The translations under genes and the position numbers were made by a program. The notes under the pieces are model-generated. The model worked only from the letters and a program-made list of their open reading frames with translations. It was not told the DNA's origin and made no database searches. Positions 13,848-26,443 of a stretch of DNA of 64,000 bases are shown here, piece by piece. Each line of letters begins with the position of its first letter. Position 1 is the first letter of the stretch. Source of the stretch: Volvariella volvacea V23. Taxonomy: Eukaryota > Basidiomycota > Agaricomycetes > Agaricales > Pluteaceae. The stretch covers positions 2,470,925 through 2,534,924 of the forward strand of contig KB722737.1 of NCBI GenBank assembly GCA_000349905.1, written 5' to 3'.

Positions 13848-16790
13848 ATGGCTGTCCTCTCAACCCTGCGGACGGATTCTATACGAGAAAGATTCTCACA
13901 GTTTTCAAAGGTTTATGCTTCTCATCGTCCCTTGGTTCAAAAGGCTTTGAATATATTATTTGTATTATACGTCTTGGGAACCACCTATCGAGGATTTGCT
14001 GCACGGCCGGCCGGTTCCTCGTCTAAATCTAAGGGTAAAGGCAAGGGAAAGGACAGAGGAGATGGGAAAGATGGTGACTCTGGTAGACCCCCTCGAGTCG
14101 CGGTATGTCGGTCGTGTATTGCTCTGCGTGTCTTGACATAGACGCCTTGCAGGTTGATGGGCTATTCTACCAACGACTAGGAAGCATCTTGCGGATAGTC
14201 ATCCCCGGTATTCGTTCGAAAGAGGCGTTGCTATTGATGATGCACTCCAGTCTGCTCGTTTTCCGAACTGCTATCTCCCTATATGTGGCTGCTTTGGATG
14301 GAAAGTGAGGCGTCTATAGTTTCGAAGCCAGAACAGTGTACTGATCGTAACTTCAGGATTGTGGCGAGCCTTGTACGGGCTCAGCCCTTGCAGTTCTTCC
14401 TGAATATCCTTAAGTGGCTACTTGTAGCCATCCCTGCAACATGGACGAATAGTTGGCTTAGCTACGTTCAAAATAAGCTTGCAATTGCCTACCGGACACG
14501 ACTAACTCAGGAAGTCATGAAGAACTATCTCGGCGAGGAGGGGGAGACCGCAGAAGGCAAAGTATACTATAAAATCTGTGAGTTACTCTTGACCATGCGT
14601 CGGGTTGCACTCACGCTTCCGCAGCTAATTTGGACGATCGGATAAAGAACCCTGACCAGTAAGTGGTCATTCTATATAGGCAGTAAATCCTAATTAAAAT
14701 TCTAGAATGATAACACACGACATCCAACGCTTCTCGTCGCATCTAGCAGCTATCTACTCAAACATGGCGAAGCCGGTACTTGATGTCATTCTGTACAACT
14801 ACCAGCTATCACAAAACGTTGGTGCTGAGGGCTTGCTTGGTCTGACCATCCTAGTACAATCCACTGCAGCGCTCTGTAGGTTCGTCTCATCTTCCAGAAC
14901 TCTACGCTTATTGCTCCATCAACAGTGAGATACCTCACGCCACCGTTTGGCATGTACACTGCGCTATCTGCCCAACTAGCAGGTTCATTACGACATACGC
15001 ACTCGCGCTTAGCAGAATTTGCAGAAGAAATTGCCTTCCTAGGTGGGGAGGAAACAGAGAAGATGCTTGTCGAGAGAGAATATGCTAGTCTCATTAAACA
15101 CGAGAACAGAGTCCTGACACGGCGATGGTGGTTTGGTTGCATTGAAGAAGGAATCATCAAATGGCTCTGGGGAAGTTTTGGTGTACGTGGTTAAACAAAA
15201 TATCCCGATTCCTAGTGCTTATTGATCTGGAAATAGCTTGTGCTTTGTGCCATTCCAGTATTCTTCAAGATCCCTGGCACTGCAATGGTTGATTTAGGAG
15301 GGCGAACGGAAGGCATGGGTTCTATCTGACATCGTTGAACCGGAAAAGCTGAACTATAGGGCGCAGGATTTGTTACTAATCGCAGGCTGCTTTTGTCTTC
15401 GTCTGGTGAGCTACATATCCTCCGCTGCTGATGGATACTAACTATGGGTAGATGCATTTGGTCGGGTGATGTACTCGTATAAGGACTTATCGGAACTAGC
15501 AGGATACACCGCCCGCGTGTCCTTACTATTGGATACAATGAATGACGTGCAAAAGGGGAAGTTTGAGAAGGCCTTAGTTAGCAGTGCATCTACCGAGGTC
15601 AACGCACAAAGTAAGCTTGCTCCATAACTCGTAAGAAAGTCGTGATGCGATACACCATAGTACTTCGGGGACGAGGCCAGGTCATCGAGTCGGAAGACAT
15701 CCAATTCGAAAATGTACCTATCGTTACTCCCAACGGCGATATACTCGTCAGGAGTTTGAGTTTCCAAGTCAAGCACGGAGTAAGTTCGAGTGTAGTTACA
15801 TTGTGGTTTTGTGACCTAATTTCCTATTGCAGCAACACCTCCTGATTGTCGGACCTAATGGTGAATCTCCTGCTTCCATGCGCCCCACGGTATGACGCTC
15901 ATGACGGATTGAACAGGTTGCGGAAAATCATCACTATTCCGCATTCTTGGTGGCTTATGGCCAGTTTATGGAGGCATCGTCCGAAAACCCCCAGCATCTG
16001 AGTTTATACTGATACCCCAGCGCCCTTATCTGTGTCTTGGGACATTGAGAGACCAGATCATTTATCCGCACTCAAAAGTAGATATGGAGAACCGTGAGTT
16101 TACGATAAACTTTTACCTTGGCTTTCCCTTATGTTTCTTAGGAGGTATTACGGACAACGACTTGTTGAGAATATTATCCTACGTTCAGATGGAAGGCGTG
16201 GTTGAGCGAGAAGGGGGTTGGGATGCCGTAAGAGAGTGGAGAGATGCGTTAAGCGGCGGTGACAAGCAGAAGATTGCATGGGCGCGTTTGTTTTACCATA
16301 GCCCCAAGGTGATGCGACTTCATTTCCGTGTGCTGGATTTGGCTGACTTGTTTGACCAGTACGCCATTCTAGATGAAGCTACGTCATTAGTACCACCAGA
16401 CATGGAGGGCTTGATGATGGAGCGCGCAACCCAACTCGGCATTACTCTCTTGACCGTTTCTCACCGACCTTCCCTATGGAAATACCATGCCCTTATCCTT
16501 CATTATGATGGTCAGGGGGGATACGTTTTGTAGGTGTTTCCATCTTATTCCAGTCGGACTCGTTCTTAATCAAGCCGAAGTACCAAATTGGATGCAGAGA
16601 AGCGACTCGCCTTGCAGGAGGAGAAGCAAAGCTTGGAAGCCAAGTTGCTTGAAGTGTGAGTAATCCTGAATTAGTTCCGATGACCATCGGCAGGTGACGC
16701 ATTTCCTCTGGCAGACCCAAGATGCGTGCTCGGCTTGCTGAGTTGAAGGCACTTGCTGCTGATCAGGAGCAGCAGTCGACGTCGACGTAG
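13848..16790 (+). CDS. Peroxisomal ABCD-family fatty acyl-CoA half-transporter (PXA-like)
   Basis: Half-size ABC transporter of the ALDP/PXA family that imports long-chain fatty acyl-CoA into peroxisomes as a dimer. The start ATG 13848 gives [12 protein letters not shown] basic [10 protein letters not shown] linker follows the first hydrophobic segment. The ABC_membrane_2 domain has [31 protein letters not shown] and the EAA-like block [14 protein letters not shown]. The nucleotide-binding domain has Walker A split by an intron (GPNG / CGKSS, about 15859-15930), the signature [14 protein letters not shown] near 16250, Walker [10 protein letters not shown] and the switch histidine TVSHRP. A C-terminal coiled coil ends in STST. 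About a dozen short introns. One of them, 15313-15366, starts with GC instead of GT. Signature and Walker residues are intact. Whether it is the PXA1 or PXA2 type is unclear. Confidence 0.9.
15313..15366 (+). other. GC-AG intron inside the ABCD transporter gene
   Basis: The conserved protein reads LGGRTEG then [10 protein letters not shown]. To join these, a 54-nt intron must start at GCATGG (15313) after AAG and end at GCGCAG (15366). No GT donor keeps the frame. AG|GC is the usual context of non-canonical GC-AG introns. Confidence 0.7.
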
Positions 16791-17104
16791 CATTGTGCAT
16801 TTGTTCTATGGATGGTTGGATTCATGTATCATACGCATTTCATGGCTGAATGACATCTCACTGAGCATGGATTGGTGGACTTAATGGGCGTGATTTCATG
16901 TGATTTCAAGCGAGACTCCATATTTGGAAGGTAGGGTGTCCCGTAAATTTCCGGCAGTTTGCGGTGCAGATTTCTGCCAGGCCGCTGGCTGAAGACAGTC
17001 ACAAAACATCAAGTCCACTCCCCCTCACACGACTCCGTCTACGCGTTGTCGCCTTTTCTTACCTTTATCGCCACCTTTGGCACTTAATTTTCTCTCTTTC
17101 TGTT
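16791..17104. other. Short intergenic region
   Basis: 314 nt between the ABCD transporter stop and the first PRELI gene. Pyrimidine-rich sequence around 17050-17100 lies just before the ATG, as is common in basidiomycete promoters. Nothing else seen. Confidence 0.4.
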
Positions 17105-17761
17105 ATGCATTTCTTCTCTCAAGCATTCAACTATGAGTGAGTTCTGACCTCTCTCCCTACTGTTAGGAGACCCGGGCTGACCTAGGCTCCCCCAGCCATC
17201 CTTGGTCGCACGTCGTGATTGGGATGTGGCACAAATACCCCAACCCCAAATGCTCTCATGTCGTCAGTATAGATGTCATTGATCGTTCTGTCGACCCCAC
17301 AACTGGCATAATACGAACGGAGCGAGTACTGGGGTGCAAGCAAAAAGCTCCAGGCTGGATTGTGAAGGTACGCCTCATCACTTGGTCTTGTCAGGTCCTT
17401 GCTCATTTTTTTCTTGCAGCTGTTTGGAGGCTCAGAGGATGCCTTCGTACGCGAAATATCATTCGTCGACCCAGCTACACAGAGTGCAACTATCACATCT
17501 GTGAACCTATCCCTATCGCAATTCGCAACATGTTACGAGCAAATACGATATCTACCAGTATCCGGGGACCGAACAAGTTTCACGCAAACAGCGGAAATAC
17601 AAGCAAGAATGGCTCTATGGCGACACGCCGCAGATGGACTAGAGAAGTGGTTAGTTCAGAGATTTGAGCAGAATGCCCAGCTGGGAAAGTCTGCTTTCAC
17701 GGATGTTCTACGAGCGTTGTGGGAGGAACGACACGGAGCTCACGCACACGCACCTTCATAA
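17105..17761 (+). CDS. PRELI/MSF1 domain protein, UPS2/SLMO-like
   Basis: Intermembrane-space lipid-transfer protein of the Ups/PRELI family; the UPS2/SLMO branch moves phosphatidylserine between mitochondrial membranes with Mdm35. Exons are 17105-17136, 17196-17367 and 17420-17761. The first exon gives MHFFSQAFNY; joining across the intron gives the diagnostic FDHPW-like block as NYDHPWSHV, then HKYPNP and SIDVIDRSVDP. The following blocks RTERVLGCKQ, the short loop after GWIVK, and SFVDPATQS fit SLMO better than PRELI. A C-terminal amphipathic helix (ARMALWRHAADGLEKWLVQRF) matches the family. Length about 181 residues, normal for the family. A second family member lies at 39552. Branch assignment is from similarity in memory and is less sure than the domain. 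Confidence 0.86.
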
Positions 17762-18423
17762 GAGATATTCTTCATCCCCTGGTTCTGCATTGGTCTTACT
17801 GGAACTTTCTGACTCTGGTTTCTTGACTTATTTTTCTACCTATCTCCACCTCCCTGCCCCACTTTCCCTTCTACAGTCAGTGTCGAGGGGTAGATTGTCC
17901 ATTATGCGACGACAAAAGCCATCACCAATCGCATTTAGAGTTACCTGGCACCATCAGTAGATTTCCGCAAACTTCGTACAGCCGCACCCCACGCATATAT
18001 CTGCGGCTACTTGCATCGCATTATTACCCTGTCGTTAGTCTGTATCGCATCATACATTTGCACCCACCACAATGGGGCTCTTAGAGCTTAATGATACACG
18101 TTTGATCCACCGCTCAGGTGCTGCGCCTCAGTGCGCTTTCAATTGCCATGAAACCCCTCGAAGGGCGGTGAACATCATAGCCCCCGATGACTCAGCGGAG
18201 CGCGTGGGATTTGATCATCAACTTCCGATAACGACTTGGACTCTTACCACTCAGCCACTAGGACCTTGTAAATCCGTGAAGCACAAAACCCCGCGTTCAA
18301 GGCGTTCCATTGGCAAAGATTTCTTGCGTCTCAGAATTTGCCAAACCTTGATTCACCGCACTCCAAATCGTTGCGGCTTTGTTTGCGGGTTGAAGTGCAT
18401 ATACTCACTAGCTGCTCGTAATT
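17762..18423. other. Intergenic upstream of the TFIIIC gene
   Basis: 660 nt without a recognised gene. Sequence at about 18195-18275 (minus) contains a D-arm-like GGCTGAGTGGTAAGAGTC, but no complete tRNA cloverleaf could be formed. The plus-strand open frame at 18072-18431 has no motif. Confidence 0.35.
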
Positions 18424-21400
18424 ATGGATGAGCTGTTACATCATTGCCTTCGTGAATTGGCTTTCGATGGGGATTTGGGTGAGTGACTGGTCTTATTTAT
18501 CATGTGATGGCGTTAGCCTTCGCCTCCTTGCTAGGGTTGGTGTTGGTAGAGGGTTCGAACCCCTACTTGGCGAAATAATTTGCACAAGAGGGCTTATCAA
18601 AGTTTTTGTTTTTCCATTGATATTCGACCTGGGTTCTGACGACGTTCTTCTGCGAATCCTTACCGCGCCACATCTTCGAAACGAAATGCATTTTGGCGTC
18701 CTTTTCAACACTACCCAGGTTCAAATGTTATCCGCTTGAAGGACTTCATAGACGGATTCTATTCACATAATGTTCAGCAACAAAACATCGACGACGCTTT
18801 CTGCGCTTTTGTATGGTCCATGGTTGTTGAGCAACCCAATGTACAAGTTGGCACCGTACCACAGGGTGTTACATCAGAAGTATTCATTGCACCTCAAGTG
18901 AGTGCGAAACGAAAAGCCAAGGCCAAAGGCGAAGAACCTGTGGAATCGATACCACCGAAACTGAATATCATTTCGGACGCGAAGCAGAGACCGTTAGAAA
19001 GTCTCAAAGCAGAGTACGGCGACAATTTGAGAATTGCGTTATCCCCAAATGCGATTTATACTGCCATCACCGGCTCCCATATTCGGGTTCGTGTTTGGGA
19101 ATGTATAGCAGTATTAGGGTGGTTGATATTGACCCAATATTCTGCAGTTCGCCAAGTTGAGTCCAATGGTGTACTCCGCCCTGCAACTTATAACAAGGGG
19201 GCGAGATAACGGGTTGTCCGTTGTTGCACTTGGTCAACAATCTGGTTATGACCAGAAGACCTGTTTCTACCTTGTTCGACAGCTAACCGAGCTGGGATTA
19301 GTGTGAGCATAACTGGTGCTACACCGTTTCGGCAACTGATTCGAGGTCTTTATCGAATTTCAAGTGTCAAAGTCAGGCGTGGTGGCGTTGGGACGCATTT
19401 TTGCATTCACAAGTACTTCTTTGAGCGTAGCCCATCTTGGCAAGCAATTCGGGATGAGGAACTACAAGCCGAAGAGGATGCACAGACTATTCCCGCTCCA
19501 GAGCCGAATGAGTTGGAAGACGAGAACACCATCACGACTCAGCCACTAGACTTCACCCCAATTGATGCCCGTCATCTTTCGAGCCTGCCCCTAGTCCGTG
19601 CACGGGTCATTAAGCTACTTAAGGCATCCAAAAGTCACATCCATGCCTCCCAAAACATGATAGTCACGATTGTATGCGTGCTCTCCACGAGGTCTTTGGT
19701 CACGTAAGCTTACACATAGAATAGGGCTTTGCGAATCCAACGAAAACGGATCGAAGGTTCTTTCAGAGTCGGATCCGTGAGATGATACAACAGGGGCTCG
19801 TTGAGAAGGTTATCGTCCCCAGTAATAAAAAGACTGGTTCCGCAATCAAGTGTTTGCGGCTGGTGGAGGCAGAGGGTTCAGCAGACATGGATAGGGAAGA
19901 TAATATTATCGTTCAACCAGAACTCGATGACGACGCGGAGCAGGAGGAAATTGAAAAAGGTAACTTCAGCAATTATGATAAGAATCTGATTTTTCATAAA
20001 GCATAAGCATCGCTAGGACACGATGGGGTTAAGCTCAACTTAACGATTCATAAACAGATTGTTGATCTGCTTCACGAATCGGGGACGAAAGGAATGACTT
20101 TGACGGTGAGTACCCCTATACGAGCAAACTCGGAATGGCTAATTTGAGTGCTTCAGGACATCTCTACGGCATTGTGCCAATTTGATAGGCGTACAATCGA
20201 ACTTCTTCTCACACGAGCAGAAAAGTTTCCTCCACCCCCTCACCTGAGCGATCTTGGTATCGTTGCCCTGATGGAAACCAGCGGACGGGAACGACGGCAT
20301 CGATACTTCACTGTCTCAGGTTATCGCAGCCTTGTGTCGAAGGAGAACCTCCATAACGAAAACGTAGACTTCGCTCAAGTGGACTCTATTGCTGCTGGAG
20401 GATTCATGCTCGTAAACGAAGGTGCGATATATGACAATGAAATCGCACTACTCCGGCACCAGGATTCCTTTAAACTACCAGTAGAGACTTCGACAAAGGC
20501 AGGAGGGAAGGCGACAAAAACCGAAATACCAGCCAAACGCGGAAGGCCTAGGAAGTACCCTGTTAATGAGGATGGAATGGTGGTGCTCGGTAATGGGAAA
20601 CTCAGACGTATCACCTATAAGCGCAAGAGTGAGGTTTTTGACGAGGATATTGGGCAGACCCCGTCCAAGAAACGAAGAGTCGAACAAGATGGAAGCGAGG
20701 TTATTAAGGCAGGTAAGGTGATTGTGTGCTCAGACTTGTGTAGAACCGTTACATAGCACCACAGATACACCTCCACGGAAGAGGGGTAGGCCAAAGAAGG
20801 TCGTATTTGAAGTGCCCGAATCCACCGGACAAAGTGAAAAGCCTTCTACTCAAACGCCAAGGAGGACAGGACGATCCACAAGAAAGGCAAAGGAACCTGT
20901 AATAGAGGGGGAAGAGGACGTCCATGAGGAAGGAGTCACCGCAGAACTGCCCGAGCCACGGTCCACCACAAGAAAGGGGCCTTCCGCAAAACGAAAGGCT
21001 GCTGACGCCGAGATTGGTGTAAGCACCCCTGTGCCAGCCGACATGTCTCCCCAGAGGAAGCGCACTGCCGCCGTTAAGCGGTCGCGCAACCTTGAGTCTC
21101 CCGGAACGCCCCCTTCCACGGTTCAAGAACATGAAACTGTACCAGAAGTAGCACAAGCTGATCGAGTTGGGGAGCAAGCAGGTATTTCGGCAGAATTGAT
21201 ACCAGAAGCAGCCGTACAAGGAGTGGTCATTGATCCAGCGCTGATTTCTGGAAGTGCATCCAACGCATCACAACCACAGATCCCTATTGAACCTGACCCG
21301 ATCATGAAGGTCCTAGATCCAGCATTAAAGGACATGGCAAGTGATCAACCACCCAAGGTCGTGCCCCGGAGCGAGGTAAACGAGCTTTAGAATTTGTTTC

Positions 21401-24400
21401 AACTGAGTACTGATATTTTATTAGACACCCATGCAACTTGTAGCACCTGGGGACCTCCCGACCATGAGCACTACTGGAAGTTCTGCCCCTAAGCAGACTG
21501 ATCGCGGCAAAGTCAATGTTTCACATTTGAGGCGAGAAAACGAACTGTACAAGGTCATTGAGAATCATGGAGGAATAATTAATATTCAGACGAAAGAGAT
21601 CTACGAGGCCCACAGCGCCCTCATTGAGAAATTGGCTCAAGCTGGGGAACCCACAAGTGCGCCGGTTGGTACCAAAACGGATAAACGGACGATAGCGGGG
21701 ACATTCAATAGTCTGGAAAGACGCGGAAAGGTAAAGCAGCTACGCACATCAATTACGACACACACGGGAGTCCAGAAGCCAGCTTGTATTGTTTACTTGC
21801 CAACTATCTCTCAAGAGCAACTGAACGAGTTTCTGGCCGAATTGAGCCGTACGGGTGGCCAGCAGCCCCAGCCGGCCTTACCGCCAGACTACGTCAAGAT
21901 CGATGAACCAGTAGAATTTGGTGCTAATACAGCATCTTCATCCATATCGGCAAACCCTGTAGCACAACCAAACGAACCACTACACCCAGAGCGGTGGAGT
22001 AGAGATGCCTCTCGGGCAGAACAAATATTCTCAAATGAAGATGCAAAAATCAGAGAAATTCTCCTTGGGGAGCGAACCACTCTTGCTCAACTTTATAGCT
22101 TTATTGTCGGTAGGATGGCTCGTGCGCGCGCTTTGTATCTAGCCGTCTTGGAGGCATTCGAAAAGGCGGTACCCTCTCTTCATATCGTATCACATGAAGA
22201 AAGAATACTGGATACAGCGTTTCTTTCCTCTGATATCACATTGCAGACATATTGCAAAGTCGTCTCTACCCTCGTCTACGATCAAGAAGTCCTCGATTAT
22301 TTGCGTTCGCAAGAAGGATCACAGACTCTCGTTCGGGACATCCCGCAGAAATATCAGGACCTTTTACAAGTCAACCGCGCGAGGCCACGCACGAGGGTGC
22401 TTGATAATCTCGAATTGCTGAAGGCTCTTAAACTCATCACGCCTCTGCAAATTTCAACTTCGGTTAACCCTTTCATCCAAGTTCAAGAAAGCCCATCTCT
22501 GGCCTTCGATATTGCACCTGCCGATCACCTGACATCCACTGCTGCATCAGCAATCCCAACCTACTGGCAATTCAACAAGATTGCGCCTATATACCTATAT
22601 GGCCTACCTACACCCTCACCACCTTTTCATAAAAATATGGAAATCAATACAGTCCAGGATGCGATAAATTATTGGGAGACGATAAAGGGGGTGTCCACTA
22701 GGGCTCACGTTCCCCTCAATGTTGACGGTAATCGCATTATTGCCAGCGATTATCAGAACATCAACACCTCTGTTCTCAAGACCATGCGACGTCAATCGTC
22801 CTGGAGCGATGAATACGTCCTCACTTGGCATCAAACCCAGTACCTCAACCGATTCGCGAGCCTACCAGTTGGAGATACGCCACTCCAAATCGAGGACGAG
22901 AACGAAAGGCGACAAACAATTGAAAGACTTGCCTGGGTTATTAGCGCACCGCAAAGTTCCATACAGGCGCACTACGAGCACCTTCGAAATGAACTCAAGA
23001 AGGAAACTACCAGAGCGGTCAAGATAGCCAGGCGTAACAAGGAAGAGAAACGCGAGCGACTTGTGGCTGAGACTAAGGCCTCTCTTGCGCGGAAGGCTGC
23101 TGAAGCTAAGGCAGAACGAGAGCGAGAATGGGAGGAACTGATCACTCGCGTGCATCCAGCCCCATTGAAAGGTTCAGTTGCCGTCCGTATCAAGCGCGTA
23201 AGAGCTCGTTTCCTTCAAGCGGGAACTACAAAGGACAAGGAGAAATGGGAGAACGAAATCCAGGGTGCCATTCATGAGGCAGCGGTAGCGGCGCATAACC
23301 TCCTTCGAAATACATCGAATCGTGGGCTAGCCCTTGCTGTTCCTCCACCGGCTGTCTCCAACCCGCCAGAGAAGTCAATCCAGGAGTTGATCGCAGAACA
23401 GGGTCCCGCCCTACCACCTCAGGTTAAGAAAAAGAAGAAGCACACGGGAGATACGGAAGGCGAGTGATTTACATACCCTAAGCGTTGTCCACTAACCTTC
23501 CGAGCAGCTACCCCGGAACCTGGCGCGAAAGCACAGCGACGCAGTCGGACATTCTGGAGCAGAGACTTTGAAGAACTTGCTCGGGATGCTTCTGTCATTA
23601 TCCGAGCTCGATGCCGGAATTTACCTCGTCTTGATTGGGGTGCTCTGGAACAAGTGTTTCCGGCGATTCCTCGAAACTCGGTTCGACAGAGGTTGGGGCA
23701 CATACGCGAATCACCGGGGAATGATGCGTATCTCAAACGGCTGGAAGATAAGTGGTATGAGTTGTGGGTTCAGCATCGCGGCACTCCATTGTTACCGGAC
23801 GATGACCCTCAGAGTCCCACTAACTTTGACTTGATCAAACATATCGAGTTTCTAAGGAGACATGTTGACAAGAATGCTATGTGGGTATTTTCGTGTGAAG
23901 TTCTTTGGAGAAGCTGTATTTAATGATGCTCTGTAGCCGTGTGGGCTTCGTACAGCCTAGGGAGAAGAGTGCCATTACGATACCGGACTCGGTGGAATCG
24001 TTGCACAAGGCATTCACTGTCATTGAAACGCATGCAACTGCTCCTACATGGGATTTCGTTTGGAATGCTACAGTCGAGGAAGGACGCGAGAAGCGCATGC
24101 TTATTCACCCGTTCTTGAACAATGTTGAAGATCCTCCTCGGTCGAATGAAACCCTTGTTGAGTCGATCTGTGTCGCCGAATCGGCGTTGAAGGTTTGTAC
24201 CAACACACATATGCCAGTGTGACGTGCAAGGACTAAGATCTTTGAGTAGATGGTATTCGGAACTTCCAACGACCGATATGATGCTGACGCAGCATCATCA
24301 ATGCTCCATGACGTCGGTGAAGGCCCGGTCTCAGCCGCTACCAAGAACCTACTCGCACGGGGTGTTGTGTCAAAGATCGTGAGAGACCCCTCGAAACCAA

Positions 24401-25769
24401 AGCCTGGCAGGCAACTCAAGATATCGGAAGCGTAGGTTTCCTTTTCTATGCGTTTTTCCCGCATTGACCGGAATTTCTCATGCACTTGTAGGAATCAAAA
24501 TGCGCTAGGAGGCACGGTTTCTCGTGATTTATTCACCGATGCTGTTGCATTGGAGGAAATTGCTATACAGCAGGAGGGCTGGAGGGAGTGGCCGCTGCTG
24601 GCTACAGATGGGGACATTGCTGCCTTGGTCGAGTTGGTCTCGGACCACAAGGTCGCTCCACTTGATCGTTATGTTATATGACCTGCTCATTGCATACTCA
24701 GGTTGAGTTCAAGGTCGATACAACCCAGGCACAGCTCGCTCGTCCGGCTCTTGAGTGGAATAGCAAGAAAGCTGGTTTGTTTTCCGTTGTTTTATGAGTC
24801 GTAGTTTGACCTCATCCCATCTCAAGACGATGACGACATCGAGACCAGTATACATGTCCGGTATCATGGCCTACCAGTCAATCAGACTGGCGAGGAACCG
24901 ATAGGACATACCATCGCCCAAACTCCTAGCCCCAATCTAGACGCTACAACAGGGCACGGAGAAACCGAAGATAGGAGTTCTGCATGTTGTAGACGACTGA
25001 CAGAGGAGGGGTTGGTGGATTGTGCAGCTTGCTTGAAGCAAGAATCGGAAATATGCTTGAGCACGTTTGGAGAATCGCAAAGGAGGCTCGCCGAACAATT
25101 GCTTGATCATCTACGCCAAGCACGATCAGATGGGCTGTCAAAACCACGAATGAAGGTTGGTCCTCCGCCTAATTGAGTGATCGTCTCTGTCCCTAATGAC
25201 ACTATCAGGAACTGGGCCTCGACCTAGGGCAAGAGGAAATCCAGATTGTCGTTGGCCAAATGACTGATAGAACAATTCCTCTCTGCTCTTGGGTTGGATG
25301 TGAGGCGGTTGTGTTGGTTTCGACCAGTTTTCTCAAGCCTTGGACTGTGGTAGTGTCCGAGAACCCCATGATCAAGATACTACCAAGACGGTGGATCGAC
25401 ATAACGGGGAGCAAGATTGTCGATGTCTGGGAGGGAGCCCTCAGGGCCATTATGGGAATTATAATATTCCACCCTGGTATCACTCAGGTGTGTGGGCATA
25501 TATGATGCGAAAATGAGCTATTTGTGCTAACATCGAGACACTGCAAGGGTGAAGTCCGCTGGAGATTAAGAGCTATATACGATCGACAAGAGGTGAACGA
25601 CTTGCTGCACTATCTCCAGGAGGAAGAATTTTTAAAAGCCCGGTCGACATGCGGTGGGATTCCTGCCTCGTTGCGCAGTCCATATCACCCGTTGTATGTT
25701 CCGAGCGACGAAGAAGAGCAGGCCATATTCTGGTCAGTCAACACTGCGAGGCGCTGGTACCAAGTGTGA
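18424..25769 (+). CDS. TFIIIC B-block-binding subunit (TFC3/tau138-like)
   Basis: Largest subunit of RNA polymerase III factor TFIIIC, which recognises the B box of tRNA genes. The start ATG 18424 gives MDELLHHCLRELAFDGDLG. A 240-nt first intron (18479-18718) leads to SNVIRLKDFIDGFYSHN, the expected continuation. The B-block winged-helix domain lies at about 19180-19420 (SVVALGQQSGYDQKTC and RQLTELGL). A large central exon, 21431-23467, holds a repeat-family winged-helix block beginning VNVSHLRRENELYKVIENHGG. Two AT-hook-like motifs, KRGRPRKYP (near 20540) and KRGRPKKV (near 20780), and basic NLS-like stretches (KKRRV) lie in a long disordered linker. The C-terminus ends EEEQAIFWSVNTARRWYQV. 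At least fifteen introns. At over 7 kb it is the longest gene here, normal for the family. Single-gene status rests on continuous frame and shared family content. Confidence 0.88.
18551..18562 (+). promoter_or_regulatory. B-box-like palindrome in intron 1 of the TFIIIC gene
   Basis: GGGTTCGAACCC is a perfect 12-nt palindrome and contains GGTTCGAACCC, which fits the Pol III B-box consensus GGTTCGANNCC. Flanking GTAG...CTAC adds a T-arm-like hairpin with one mismatch, and TTCGCC...GGCGAA forms an outer stem (18519-18572). T5 runs follow at 18603 and 18609. No full tRNA can be folded. The motif is seen directly; a role in binding TFIIIC is inference. Confidence 0.4.
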
Positions 25770-26443
25770 ACGAGCAGGGTATATAATGGACTGGCTGGTG
25801 TATTGTACAATTCAGGGGAATAATTGGGAAAGACCAGAAGGCCGGATTGATACTAGCATGGCTGCATGATTTCGTTGTCAAGTGAGGTTCTGTGATCGCC
25901 TGGAACATGCGATTGTATAGCATGTACGGAATAGGCAATTGACAGCACCATAGCAATGATGTCTCTGGTCTGGGAGGTAGAACAGTAGGCCGGTGTGAGT
26001 GGTGAGGATGGGCAACAGCGAAGGACAGACGGGGAGGCTGTGAAAGCCCCTGGCGACACGGTCGCGTTGAGGTTGGGACGAGGGTGGAGTTGTGGGTGGC
26101 CCACGTGAGAAATTGATGGAGACGGTGTTGAGGTCAGACCGTTAATTGGCTCTCCAAAGGCGGTCTTTGCTTCCCCCTCGCTTCTTCTTCCTCTTCCGTT
26201 CTTTTTCTTTTCCCCTCCTTATCGGCAGGTCCGTTTCACGGCCGTGCAACCAGTTCCCAAATCCCATTGAGTGTGGAGTAGAGGTCGATTTTATTGTTCA
26301 TACGCCCCAGTGGCATTTTTTACGTTCTTTGCCATTCACACCTCCTTTGATTAATCTTATTCTTTAAGTTTTTGGCTCGTTTGGTGAGTCTGCAGAGTGT
26401 ACTGCAGCAGCAGCATTGGTGTTGATTAGCAGGCAGCCTCAAG
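25770..26443. other. Intergenic with a pyrimidine-rich tract
   Basis: 674 nt between the TFIIIC gene and the membrane-protein gene. A strongly C/T-rich tract runs about 26163-26220, a common promoter feature in basidiomycetes. No gene recognised. Confidence 0.45.

Noticed and set aside
18195..18275. tRNA-like sequence on the minus strand
   Set aside because: A D-arm-like segment exists, but no anticodon arm, T-arm or acceptor stem can be paired at the right spacing.
18519..18572. Complete tRNA gene in TFIIIC intron 1
   Set aside because: T-arm and an outer stem can be drawn, but only 54 nt lie between the acceptor-like strands and no D or anticodon arm fits.
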